Notes: a model not told the origin generated them from the letters alone. A DNA stretch of 64,000 nt from an uncultured Bacteroidia bacterium (GCA_938038735.1 CALHSW010000074.1:1-64000); one strand, 5' to 3'; shown: positions 50,919 to 59,631, counted from the stretch's first letter. Numbers and translations: made by a program.

Positions 50919-51812
50919 ATGGAAAAGAGGCAATTGAAGGGGCTCGGCGTAGCACTGGTCACGCCGATGAAGGCGAATGGCGGCGTGGATAGCGAGGCCG
51001 CGAAGCGGGTGGTACGCTACGTTTTGGACAATGGGGCTGATTTTCTAGTGGCGCTCGGCACCACGGGCGAAGCCCCTACGCTCAATGCGCAGGAACAGAA
51101 TGAATTTGTGCGTCTCGTGGTTGGCACGGCGGCGGGCAGAGTCCCCATCGTGGTGGGCATGAGCGGCAATGATACGCGTACGCTCGTGGAGCGGCTCGAG
51201 GCGATGGATTGCACCGGCGTGGATTACATCCTCAGCGCGGTGCCAAGCTACAATAAGCCATCGCAGCAGGGCATTATTGAGCACTTCCGCCGCGTGGCAG
51301 CCGTAGCGCAGCGGCCCGTGGTGCTCTACAATGTGCCGGGGCGTACCGGGCGCAACATGACGGCACAAACCACCCTATGGCTCGCGGAGAATATTGACAA
51401 CCTCGCGGGCGTGAAGGAGGCGAGCGGCGACCTCGCGCAGGTGGAGGAAATTTTGGCTAAGCGGCCGGAAGGATTCGCCGTGCTCTCGGGCGATGATGCG
51501 CTTACGCTGCCCATGATGGCGGCGGGGGCAGAGGGGGTGATCTCGGTGATAGGGAATGCGCTGCCAAAGCGCTTCGGCAGCATGGTTCACGCCGCGCAGC
51601 GGGGCGATTTTGCCGAGGCGAAACGGGAACACCTATCGCTGCTCGAGATGTACAAGCTTCTCTTTGCTGAGAACAACCCCGCGGGCATTAAGGCGGCGCT
51701 GGCTGCCATAGGGCTGTGCGGAAACAACCTACGCCTGCCGCTTGTGCCGGTGAGCGCGGCGCTCTACCAGCGCATTGAGGCGCAGATGAAGGTGCTACAG
51801 CCTAAGGCGTAG
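50919..51812 (+). CDS. dapA: 4-hydroxy-tetrahydrodipicolinate synthase
   Basis: 297 residues. Condenses pyruvate and aspartate semialdehyde in lysine/diaminopimelate synthesis. GVALVTPMKANGGVD at the start, ALGTTGEAPTLN (pyruvate-binding T-T), SAVPSYNKPSQQGIIEHF, VLYNVPGRTGRNM (tyrosine of the proton relay) and AGVKEASGDLAQVE with the Schiff-base lysine. All catalytic residues are present. First of three genes on the plus strand. Confidence 0.97.
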   Translation: MEKRQLKGLGVALVTPMKANGGVDSEAAKRVVRYVLDNGADFLVALGTTGEAPTLNAQEQNEFVRLVVGTAAGRVPIVVGMSGNDTRTLVERLEAMDCTGVDYILSAVPSYNKPSQQGIIEHFRRVAAVAQRPVVLYNVPGRTGRNMTAQTTLWLAENIDNLAGVKEASGDLAQVEEILAKRPEGFAVLSGDDALTLPMMAAGAEGVISVIGNALPKRFGSMVHAAQRGDFAEAKREHLSLLEMYKLLFAENNPAGIKAALAAIGLCGNNLRLPLVPVSAALYQRIEAQMKVLQPKA

Positions 51813-51844
51813 CGGCAACACAACTCCTTTAGCGCAAAAGCGAC

Positions 51845-52762
51845 ATGGCGAAGGGTAAAGGGTCAATGTTTTTCTCCATATTCGCAAGGGGGGCGGCCAT
51901 GGGGGCTGCCGAGGTGGTGCCCGGCGTTTCGGGGGGGACCATTGCGCTGCTCGTGGGCGTTTACGATCGGCTCATCGTGGCCATAAGCACCATCGCCTCG
52001 CCGGCAATAAAGGAGCTGCGGGGCAAGGGAGGGTTTGCGCGGTTCTGGAAGGCGATTGATGGCAACTTTTTGGTGTCGTTGCTGCTGGGTATGGGTGCTG
52101 CGGTTCTCCTATTTAGCAGGGTGCTTACTTCGCTTTTACTCAACTACCCAGTGCAGGTGTGGGCGGCTTTCTTTGGGCTGATAGTGGCCTCCATATGGCT
52201 CGTGGGGCGCGGCGTGCAGTGGGGCGTTGCGCCGGCCATTATGGCAGCCGTGGGCATAGCGGTTGGCTACTTAGTTTCCACTGCCGTGGGCGGGTCGTTG
52301 CCCGAAGGGGCTCTGGGGCTATTCATCGGGGGGGCAGTGGCCATATGCGCCATGATTCTGCCGGGCATTTCCGGGAGCTTCATCCTGCTCCTGCTGGGGC
52401 GCTACCATGAGGTGATAGGGGCGGTGAGCGTTTTGGATTTCGCCGTCCTCATTCCGTTTGCGCTGGGAGCGCTGATTGGGCTATTGGCGTTTTCGCACGT
52501 GCTATCGTGGTTTCTTAAACGCTACCACAATAGCACCATAGCGCTGCTGACTGGGTTTATGGCTGGCGCCATCGTTAAGGTGTGGCCGTGGCGAATGCAG
52601 GTGGGGGCGGAGCCGGGCCTCGATAGGGCCGTATCGCCCAGCGCGTACGCGGCAATGCACGGCGATTCGCATGTCGCGGTGGCCATTGCCATCGCGGTGG
52701 TGGCATGTGCGTTCGTATTAGTATTGGGGCACCTCGAGAACAGGAAGAAAGCGAAGGCATAA
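51845..52762 (+). CDS. DUF368 membrane protein (PopT-type undecaprenyl-phosphate translocase)
   Basis: 305 residues. GAAMGAAEVVPGVSGGTIAL at the N-terminus and AICAMILPGISGSFILLLLG in the middle are the two re-entrant motifs (PGVSGGT and PGISGSF) of DUF368. Members have been shown in other bacteria to recycle undecaprenyl phosphate across the membrane (PopT). About eight hydrophobic segments. Follows dapA after 32 bases and precedes the AsmA-like gene by 4, so probably one operon concerned with the cell envelope. Confidence 0.9.
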   Translation: MAKGKGSMFFSIFARGAAMGAAEVVPGVSGGTIALLVGVYDRLIVAISTIASPAIKELRGKGGFARFWKAIDGNFLVSLLLGMGAAVLLFSRVLTSLLLNYPVQVWAAFFGLIVASIWLVGRGVQWGVAPAIMAAVGIAVGYLVSTAVGGSLPEGALGLFIGGAVAICAMILPGISGSFILLLLGRYHEVIGAVSVLDFAVLIPFALGALIGLLAFSHVLSWFLKRYHNSTIALLTGFMAGAIVKVWPWRMQVGAEPGLDRAVSPSAYAAMHGDSHVAVAIAIAVVACAFVLVLGHLENRKKAKA

Positions 52763-52766
52763 TGCG

Positions 52767-55415
52767 TTGACAAAGAGACTAAAGAGAGCGGCTCGTGTAG
52801 CGGTTTACATTTTGGGGGGGCTTGCATTGTTAGCGGCACTCTTGGTGACGGCAGCCGTCGTTTTTGAGAAAAAATGGGGCAACGCCGTGGTGCAGCAGAG
52901 CATCAAGGTGCTCAATGCGCACCTACAGGTGCCCGTAACCATCAGTAGCGCCGAGTTTACCTTCTTCGATAATTTTCCCCATGCGAGCATCCACCTGCGA
53001 GATGTGGTGGTGCGTTCAGCCCACCCGAAGACGTTCGGCAACGATACGCTGCTCATTGCTCATAGCGTCTTCCTTGTTATTAATCCATTGAAGCTGATTC
53101 GTGGGGATTATACAATAAGCGCATGCCACGTGGAGCAGGGATACCTCTCGCTGCGTACCTCTAGCCAAGGGAAGAGCAACTACGACATTTTCAAGCCCGC
53201 CGCAGCGGACGACACTGTTGCCTCCCCGCTGCGGCTCAACGTGAATCGTTTTCAGCTTTCGCAGATGGCCTGCTCGTACGGTAGCGAAAAGGCGCAGCTC
53301 ACCGTTGACCTCTTCATCGCGGAGCTCACCGCGAGTCTTCGGATCGATGGCAATCGCCAACGGCTATCGCTTGCCACCGAAGGGCTCGTAAACATGCTGA
53401 AACAGAGAGAATTCACCTACGCCCAACGGCAACGTTTCGCTTTAGCGGGCAATGTGCTACGCGATAGCACCCGCTATGAACTCCAAAAGGGCAATTTATC
53501 AATTGACCATAGTCGCCTAGCCATTAGCAGTTTATACGACACGAAGAGCATGGAGTTTTCGCTGCATGCGAAAAGCACCACGCTGAACCTCGCGTCGGTC
53601 CTTGCCTTCGCCTCACAGTATAAGTGGAACGTGCCGCCGCAGCTGCGCATTCGGGGGACTTTGAACGCATCGGTAGACGTAGAGGGGTCGTTAAAGGGGA
53701 ATAATGGACTCAGCATTCGGCTCAAGGCCGATGGCAAAGATCTCCCCTGCGTGTACAATGACAACAAGTTTACAATCAACCGAATAATTGCCGATTTTAG
53801 TAATGGGGAGAAAAGAAATCAAAGTACCTCATCGCTGAACATCGTGGCATGCGATCTCTCTAGCAACCGCTCCACAGCGCACACGCAGCTGTGCGTAACC
53901 AATCTGCAACGACCATCAATATACGCAAAGTGGGATGTGAAGCTTTCTGACTCAGAATTCTTGCCCAGCTCATGGAGTAAATACGAACCACGCTACACCT
54001 CGCTGCGGACGGCCGGGGAGTACGTAGCCACATTCCCTGCACTCGATAGCATATCGCTAGCGAAGGCGATTCTCCCCAAGATGCGCATGGAGGCCGATAT
54101 GGAGAAGGTGGAGGTGCGGCTCTCCCCATCCATAAAACTCACCGAAATGGAAGCGGCCCTTACCGTGGTGGACTACGATGTCACCAAGGGTATGCTGCGC
54201 GCCAAGGTGGAAGGGCAACCCTTGGAAATCGCTTTTAGCGCATCCGACTTCCTGAGGTCGGGCGTGGGGCGCACGCGCTGGACCGTCAACGCCTCGCTCG
54301 ATAATTTTGATTTCGATAGGGTGCCGTTCGGCGCCATCGCGGGCAGCGATAGCAGCAGCACAGCCAAGAATGGTGCGAGCCTATGGAACTACGCGAGGAG
54401 CATCGATGGGGGGATCGCCATCCGTGATTCGCAATGGAAAAAGGCGCAACTCGACTCGGTGAGTATGCGGTTCTCGGCGCGCGCCGGGAATTTCAGCGGT
54501 TGGATTAACAGCGCTTCGTTCCTCGGCGGCTCTACCCGCGGCCTCGTAACGCTCTCGCAACAGGCTGATAGCACGCTGCTCCTCTCCGCCGACCTTTACG
54601 AACGGCAGCTCGATCTGCCACAGCTCTTTAAGAGCTTTGATAATTTTAATCAGAACACCCTACGTAGCGAGAACCTTGAGGGCAAGCTCTCTGGAAAATT
54701 CAACCTTCAGATACCCTTCCATGGTGGCGCGTTCAATATGTCAGACGTGCAGGCGCAGGCAGACGTTGCGATTACCAGCGGAGCCTTGATAAACGTGCAA
54801 CCGTTAACCTACCTCTCCAAGTTCATTTCGCTCGATGAGCTTATGAATCTCCGTTTCGCAACGTTGTACAATACCATCTCCATCCGTAATGGGCGGGTAT
54901 CAATACCAGCCATGCAGGTCAATTCGTCCGCGCTGAGCCTTACGGCCTCTGGGGAACACCATTTCAACGGGAGATACATCTACCGGGTAAAGGTGGGGCT
55001 GGGCGATATCCTCTTCAATAGGGTGCGGGCTAGGAAGCGAAACCTAGAGGAAAATGCCATTGCGGCTGATGACGAAAGCTCAAAGATGTGGCTGTTTTTG
55101 CTGATTGAGGGAGACGCTTCAAGTGCCTACGTGCGCTACGATACGGAGGCGCTCGGCGGCTACATTCAGGAGCGGGTAGACGTGGAGAAGGCCTCGCTGC
55201 GGGATGCCTGGAATGAGGCGCACGGCCTCCCCCGTGACGACTCGGCGCGTTTAGTAAAGGCAAGAAAGCAGAAGAGTACGCCCATTCTATGGCAGGATGA
55301 CCCCAGCGCACCGCCCCCGCCCACGCTTGACACCGCAAAAGCACCCATGAAGCCCAAAACGCCTCCATCACAGCCCCTTCCGCCGGTGATATGGGATGAG
55401 AGAGGGGCTGAGTAG
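52767..55415 (+). CDS. AsmA-like envelope protein
   Basis: 882 residues. TTG start (no ATG in frame close by) giving MTKRLKRAARVAVYILGG; one N-terminal membrane anchor (about 11-33), then LQVPVTISSAEFTFFDNFPH and ASIHLRDVVVRS, the AsmA domain start. The long beta-rich body and the C-terminal AsmA_2-like part (NLEGKLSGKFNLQIPF, MQVNSSALSLTASGEHHFNG) are typical of bridge-like proteins that span the periplasm and may move lipids to the outer membrane. The C-terminal tail is Pro/Lys-rich and disordered-looking. Third gene of the dapA operon. Confidence 0.88.
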   Translation: MTKRLKRAARVAVYILGGLALLAALLVTAAVVFEKKWGNAVVQQSIKVLNAHLQVPVTISSAEFTFFDNFPHASIHLRDVVVRSAHPKTFGNDTLLIAHSVFLVINPLKLIRGDYTISACHVEQGYLSLRTSSQGKSNYDIFKPAAADDTVASPLRLNVNRFQLSQMACSYGSEKAQLTVDLFIAELTASLRIDGNRQRLSLATEGLVNMLKQREFTYAQRQRFALAGNVLRDSTRYELQKGNLSIDHSRLAISSLYDTKSMEFSLHAKSTTLNLASVLAFASQYKWNVPPQLRIRGTLNASVDVEGSLKGNNGLSIRLKADGKDLPCVYNDNKFTINRIIADFSNGEKRNQSTSSLNIVACDLSSNRSTAHTQLCVTNLQRPSIYAKWDVKLSDSEFLPSSWSKYEPRYTSLRTAGEYVATFPALDSISLAKAILPKMRMEADMEKVEVRLSPSIKLTEMEAALTVVDYDVTKGMLRAKVEGQPLEIAFSASDFLRSGVGRTRWTVNASLDNFDFDRVPFGAIAGSDSSSTAKNGASLWNYARSIDGGIAIRDSQWKKAQLDSVSMRFSARAGNFSGWINSASFLGGSTRGLVTLSQQADSTLLLSADLYERQLDLPQLFKSFDNFNQNTLRSENLEGKLSGKFNLQIPFHGGAFNMSDVQAQADVAITSGALINVQPLTYLSKFISLDELMNLRFATLYNTISIRNGRVSIPAMQVNSSALSLTASGEHHFNGRYIYRVKVGLGDILFNRVRARKRNLEENAIAADDESSKMWLFLLIEGDASSAYVRYDTEALGGYIQERVDVEKASLRDAWNEAHGLPRDDSARLVKARKQKSTPILWQDDPSAPPPPTLDTAKAPMKPKTPPSQPLPPVIWDERGAE

Positions 55416-55424
55416 CTATCATAT

Positions 55425-55498
55425 CTTGCCCTTGGGCAAGGTTACCGGGGTTTTATCCCTACCGACTATTGGGAGACCGTCCTTCGGACAGGGCTGCA
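55425..55498 (+). repeat. Four-hairpin dispersed repeat, partial
   Basis: Ten bases after the AsmA-like stop: CTTGCCC-TT-GGGCAAG, a decayed third stem, CCGTCC-TTC-GGAC and GGGCTGCA. The first hairpin is missing. Confidence 0.75.
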
Positions 55499-55608
55499 TG
55501 GGCGGCGAAATCTTATGCAGGGTGGCAGGTTACGGCGGGGCCATGCTGGTCGTGAGGGGATGATTCTATGTGCCGTTCATGCCGTTGAACGCGGTAAGGG
55601 TCATGCGG

Positions 55609-55700
55609 GTCAGTCTTTCAGACTGTCTCGCCTTTTAGGCGAGGATCCGGGGGTTTGAAGACCCCCGGCTATTGAGAGACCGTCCTTCGGACGGGCTGCA
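55609..55700 (+). repeat. Four-hairpin dispersed repeat, full
   Basis: GTCAGTCT-TTC-AGACTG, TCTCGCC-TTTT-AGGCGA, CCGGGGGTTTGAAGACCCCCGG with a T:G/A:C variation, CCGTCC-TTC-GGACGG. Confidence 0.9.
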
Positions 55701-56035
55701 TCGGTCTGCAAAAATTTATGAGGGTTTCATAGGAAAACCTGTATGGGTTCGTGTGGAACTACGAAAGGCATAGTGTGCAGGTTATGACGAAGGGTCGTGC
55801 GATTCCATCCGATTGAGAGACCGTTCTTCGGACAGGGCTGCATTGCGGCGAAAATTTATGCGGGTGGAAGGGATGCATGCAGGTTACGGCGTGAGCTTGG
55901 TTGCCTATGGCTGCTGCGAAACAATGCGCAAGACCGTACCGCAGCGGGTTGCGAAATGTGGGGGCGGTCATCTGCAGTGGCCCTCGCTATTGAAAGCGCA
56001 GATATTGAGAAGGGTGCGGCGCAGCCGCTGCGCTT

Positions 56036-56123
56036 TCCGTCCGTAGGACGGTCTTTGAATAGCCGGGGGTTTTCAAACCCCCAGTACTCTGCCCACAGGG
56101 CAAAAGCAGTCTGAAAGACTGAC
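56036..56123 (-). repeat. Four-hairpin dispersed repeat, inverted (unit 1)
   Basis: CCGTCC-GTA-GGACGG, CCGGGGGTTTT/AAACCCCC, TGCCC-ACA-GGGCA in place of the CTTGCC stem, AGTCT-GAA-AGACTGAC. Confidence 0.85.
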
Positions 56124-56375
56124 CCTGGCGCCCCATTGTATGCGCAAATTCAACGTTGGAATTAACGCGGAAGGGCTGCAGAGCGGTGAAAATCTATGCA
56201 GGATGGGGGCATCGCATGCAGATTGCGTTGGGAGCTTGGTTACCATAGCTGCTGCAAAATAATGCGCAAGGCCATGCCGCGGCAGGTTGCGAAATGTGGG
56301 AGGCGGTCATCTGCAGTTGCCCGCGCCATCGGAAACGCAGATATTGAAAAGGGTGCGGCGCAGCCGCTGCGCCTT

Positions 56376-56462
56376 CCGTCCGTAGGACGGTCTTTGAATA
56401 GCCGGGGGTTTTCAAGCCCCCGGTACTCTGCCCACAGGGCAAAAGCAGTCTGAAAGACTGAC
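56376..56462 (-). repeat. Four-hairpin dispersed repeat, inverted (unit 2)
   Basis: As unit 1, with the third stem reading CCGGGGGTTTTCAAGCCCCCGG. Confidence 0.85.
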
Positions 56463-56757
56463 CCTGGCGACCCATTATAAGCGCAAATTCGATGTGAGAA
56501 TTAACACGCAAGGGCTGCGCGGGTAAGCCAGATTGAGAGACCGTCCTACGGACGGGGCTGCACTGCGGCGAAAATTTATGCGGGCGGGAGGGATGCATGC
56601 AGGTTACGGCGTGAGCTTGGTTGCCTATGGCTGCTGCGAAACAATGCGCAAGACCGTACCGCTGCATGTTGCGAAATGTGGGAGGCGGTCATCTGCAGTT
56701 GCCCGTGCCATTGAAAGCGCAGATATTGAAAAGGGTGCGGCGCAGCCGCTGCGCTTT

Positions 56758-56844
56758 CCGTCCGCAGGACGGTCTTTGAATAGCCGGGGGTTTTCAAACC
56801 CCCGGTACTCTGCCCGCAGGGCAAAAGCAGTCTGAAAGACTGAC
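56758..56844 (-). repeat. Four-hairpin dispersed repeat, inverted (unit 3)
   Basis: As unit 1, with CCGTCC-GCA-GGACGG and TGCCC-GCA-GGGCA. A last forward fragment (GATTGAGAGACCGAGACTGCGG to GGCTGCA) follows at 56912-56945. Confidence 0.85.
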
Positions 56845-56995
56845 CCTGGCGACCTATTCCACACGAAAATTCAATGTGGGATTTCACATGGGCGGGCTGC
56901 GAGGGTAAGCCCGATTGAGAGACCGAGACTGCGGATATGGCTGCAGTATGGCGTGAGATCGCCCCCGGGGGACGCCCTAGAGTAAGGGGAGAGGG

Positions 56996-58729
56996 CTAGC
57001 ATTGGGCATTTGAAGGAGGAACGGAATCCGTTTGGGGTGCGGCCGCTAGCTCCTTGATGGTTGAGAATGGCGCCCACCATTGGCTCTCATTGTTCCGAAG
57101 GCTTTTTACTTCACCTTGCGGCACGTAGAGCGTAGCAGAGCTAGCAATTCCGATAAAGGCACTGTCGCTTACCTCCATTGTGCCGGTGTTCTGTAGGCAG
57201 TATACCCCATTCAGCTTGCCGCAATGGCTAAAGGCATCCTCGCCTATGCTGGCAGTGCCTAGCGGGATGGTTATTTTTTCCAGGGAGGGGCAGCCGTAAA
57301 ATGCGCCATCACAGATGGTTTTGATGCTGTTTGGAAGTCTGACTGATTGAAGGGAGAGGCAGCCGTTAAATGCGGTTTCACCGATGGTTTGGACTCCATT
57401 GGGAATGGTTATGTCGGTTAGCTTGGCACCGCAAAACGCATAGTCTCCGATGGCCAGTACAGAGTTAGGAATCTTACAGGGTCCAATTCTTCCCCCTGGG
57501 TAGCTTATCAGCGTTTCGCCGTTTTTGGTGTAGAGTAAACCGTCAGTAGCTTGGTAGTTCCCATTGTCAGGGGACACCCCAAAGCTTTCCAGCGATTGGC
57601 AGTTGAGGAATGCGCCGGGCGGCACGTTGGTAACGCTTGAAGTTATATGGATCGCGGTTAGCCGGCTGCAGTAGGCAAAGGCGTAGTACCCAATTTCCTG
57701 CACTCCTTGGGGAATTGCATAGACCCCAACCTTGCCGTTGGGGCAGGAGACGAGGGATTGCATGCCCCTGCTGAAAAGCACCCCATCTGCCGTGCAGTAG
57801 TATTCATTACCCTCCGCCACCTCAAATCGCTGTAGCCTAGAGCATGCATTGAATGCGCTGATGCCGATGGATGCCGTACCGTTGGGGATGGCGATGGAGC
57901 TTAATGCTTGGCAGCCGAAAAATGCGTGGTCCCCGATGGTCGTTAGGCTGGGCGGGAGGGCGATAGAGACGAGGGCGCTACAGCCATAGAATGCGCCGTA
58001 ATCAATGGCGGTGACGCTGCTGGGGATGCGCACCGTGATGAGCTTGTGGCAGTTGTAAAAGGTGCCGCATTGGATGATGGTGATCCCATGGGGTAGGGAT
58101 ATTGATTGGAGCTGGCTACAGTCGCTAAAGGCGTAGTTCCCAATGGTTTCCACGCTGTCGGGCAGGGTAAGGGTTTGGAGATTGCGGCAGTTGTAAAATG
58201 CACCCTCCCCAATGGAAATTAGATTTTCGGGGAGGGTTAGAGCGGTTAGCTCGTCGCAATCTGCGAATGCGTAGTCCCCAATTGCAATCACCCCAGATGG
58301 CATCTCGTACGTTTCGCCTTTGCGAGGAGGGTGGCGAAGGATGGTCCTTTTATCTCGGCTAAAGAGCGTTCCCGCCACAGCGCAGAGCACTTCGTTGTCG
58401 TCATCCACTTCAATCCCCTGTAGCGCGGTGCATCCGCTGAATGCGCATATTCCAATAGCCGCGACGTGCGCGGGGATGCGAATGGCGGTGATCTCCGTGC
58501 AATCGGTGAAAGCGTAGTCGGCAATCGCCACAACCCTAAGGGGGGCGCCACTCGGGGTGGGGATTGTATTGGGGATGGCTACAGAGCCGCTAATAGCCTT
58601 GCCGTTCGGTTTGATTATGCACGCATTCTCCGTTTCGGCATATTGGAATAGCCATTCAATGCCATTGTCAACGTAGCTTACCCAGTCGTAGTTGATGTCT
58701 TCGCTGTTTAGAATCATAGCCGTTGCCAT
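56996..58729 (-). CDS. BspA-like leucine-rich repeat protein without export signals
   Basis: 577 residues. About 18 LRR_5 repeats with cores such as LTALTLPENLISIGEGAFYN and SVTAIDYGAFYGC fill nearly the whole length, interrupted by spacer modules with GVLFSRGMQSLVSCPNGKVG. Unlike the other two BspA-like proteins it has no signal peptide (starts MATAMILNSEDINYDWVSYV), no Listeria-Bacteroides module and no type IX C-terminal domain; it stops after ELAAAPQTDSVPPSNAQC. Either it is cytoplasmic or exported by another route. The repeats vary more from each other than in the first copy, suggesting an older gene. It lies beside the repeat array and an IS remnant. Confidence 0.85.
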   Translation of the reverse strand: MATAMILNSEDINYDWVSYVDNGIEWLFQYAETENACIIKPNGKAISGSVAIPNTIPTPSGAPLRVVAIADYAFTDCTEITAIRIPAHVAAIGICAFSGCTALQGIEVDDDNEVLCAVAGTLFSRDKRTILRHPPRKGETYEMPSGVIAIGDYAFADCDELTALTLPENLISIGEGAFYNCRNLQTLTLPDSVETIGNYAFSDCSQLQSISLPHGITIIQCGTFYNCHKLITVRIPSSVTAIDYGAFYGCSALVSIALPPSLTTIGDHAFFGCQALSSIAIPNGTASIGISAFNACSRLQRFEVAEGNEYYCTADGVLFSRGMQSLVSCPNGKVGVYAIPQGVQEIGYYAFAYCSRLTAIHITSSVTNVPPGAFLNCQSLESFGVSPDNGNYQATDGLLYTKNGETLISYPGGRIGPCKIPNSVLAIGDYAFCGAKLTDITIPNGVQTIGETAFNGCLSLQSVRLPNSIKTICDGAFYGCPSLEKITIPLGTASIGEDAFSHCGKLNGVYCLQNTGTMEVSDSAFIGIASSATLYVPQGEVKSLRNNESQWWAPFSTIKELAAAPQTDSVPPSNAQC

Positions 58730-59165
58730 TAGTTATAAATCCCTTGCGCCGTGTGATGTTTTGGCTGTTTCCCTTCGCGGTGTACGGCGTAAAGATGGTA
58801 AAATTTTTAAAGAATGGGTCTGTTTTTTTGTTGTGCAGCAGTAGCCATGGGCATTGCAACGTGAGGAAGGGTTGCAGGGTGCGACGGAACGGCATGGGCT
58901 GGAGCTCGGCGATTGGGAATGGCGTGTAAAGGACTCCAACCCGAATGATTTTTCCTTTAGTTTTTCGGCAGATGTGGCGGGGAGTTCGGTTGAGGCGGAG
59001 TACAGCACCCGCACCGCTAGCACTGAAGACTGGACGCTCATAGAGGAGGAGCGGCAGCGTAGCAGCATAGGTGCACAATTTCGCGGATGCATGCGCGAGG
59101 CTAAGCGCAAACGGAAATCGCCAAAACATAGGGCGGGACAAATCGGTCATCAGCCGAAAGTTTAA
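58730..59165. other. Intergenic stretch, probably decayed
   Basis: About 435 bases with open frames on both strands that show no family resemblance or convincing start. I take it as non-coding or decayed mobile DNA, given the IS tail that follows. Confidence 0.4.
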
Positions 59166-59336
59166 GCGTACAGTCCATCCATCCCCAAGAACAGCCATTT
59201 CCCCGACTTTACCGAAGAGCAGATTGAACGAATACAGGATAAGCGCAACGCAGGGCTGCGAAAAAAAAACTCGGGTACAAAACGCCCAACGAAGCATTTT
59301 GTTTACCTTTGCAGCCGCAGTTGTATTTGCGGGTGA
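59166..59336 (+). pseudogene. C-terminal remnant of an IS30-type transposase
   Basis: In one frame, IPKNSHFPDFTEEQIERIQD then KRNAGLRKKNSGTKRPTKHF resembles the end of IS30-family transposases (PKxxxFxxxTEEQIxxIQxKLNxRPRKxLxxxTPxExF). The RPRK and TP positions are only partly kept, and there is a stop codon just upstream at 59163-59165, so it is a dead fragment. The catalytic DDE part is absent. It ends about 90 bases before the peptide gene. Confidence 0.5.
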
Positions 59337-59366
59337 AATTTTCCTTTCAAAGGTCTCAGTAGAGGA

Positions 59367-59397
59367 TTTGCGAATTGAAAAATAAGTGCTACATTTG
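59367..59397 (+). promoter_or_regulatory. Complete Bacteroidetes promoter (TTTG-N19-TACATTTG) of the peptide cluster
   Basis: TTTG at 59367-59370 and TACATTTG at 59390-59397 with 19 bases between: both elements at the right distance, the best promoter in the window. The leader to the peptide ATG is about 25 A/T-rich bases. Confidence 0.8.
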
Positions 59398-59427
59398 CGT
59401 AGAGGTTAACTTTAAAATTTTGTTACT

Positions 59428-59610
59428 ATGGATGATTTGTTGTCTTTCAGCGTGGTAGATTTGAGCGACTTGACTGAGGGTATGTCATGTGAGATGTACG
59501 ATGGATGTCAGAATAACCATGGGCGTTGCGGGCAAGGGTGCGGTTGTGGTGGATCTAAAGGGGAGTGCGGCGGATGGATTGACCCAAAAAGTCAAATAGG
59601 TTCCCACTAG
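59428..59610 (+). CDS. Putative RiPP precursor peptide, six cysteines
   Basis: 60 residues. The N-terminal ~20 residues (MDDLLSFSVVDLSDLTEGMS) are acidic and hydrophobic without cysteine, as expected of a leader. The rest is a candidate core with cysteines at 21, 27, 34, 38, 40 and 47 (spacing C-x5-C-x6-C-x3-C-x-C-x6-C), very rich in glycine, and a cysteine-free tail GGWIDPKSQIGSH. No hydrophobic signal peptide and no Gly-Gly cleavage site. It directly follows a full promoter and precedes a radical SAM/SPASM enzyme by 21 bases. No named precursor family recognised. Alternatives: a small metal-binding protein. Confidence 0.75.
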   Translation: MDDLLSFSVVDLSDLTEGMSCEMYDGCQNNHGRCGQGCGCGGSKGECGGWIDPKSQIGSH

Positions 59611-59631
59611 CATTAAGCAGCGAGATTGGAA

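Larger units (their letters stand above)
55811..56852. repeat. Three imperfect tandem units of about 320 bases (offsets 339 and 382)
   Basis: Unit 1 spans about 55811-56131, unit 2 about 56171-56470, unit 3 about 56531-56852. Units 1 and 3 start with a shortened forward end-hairpin (GATTGAGAGACCGT... GGGCTGCA); unit 2 begins less clearly. Each has about 190 bases of unique sequence including GCAGATATTGA and GGGTGCGGCGCAGCCGCTGCG, and ends with a full inverted repeat and GACCCTGGCG. No gene: open frames here are made of repeat sequence. The whole gap 55416-56995 is non-coding as far as I can tell. Confidence 0.85.

Noticed and set aside
55425..56945. CRISPR array
   Set aside because: The repeats are about 90 bases, imperfect, occur in both orientations and have spacers of uneven length; no cas gene is present.
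58668..59297. 209-codon open frame on the minus strand in the gap before the peptide cluster
   Set aside because: Overlaps the start of the third BspA-like gene and the IS30 remnant in antisense; no motif, no start context.
59304..59311. TACCTTTG upstream of the peptide gene as a second promoter
   Set aside because: It falls inside the IS30-type reading frame, has no TTTG at the right distance and is 117 bases from the start; the 59367-59397 promoter is complete and better placed.
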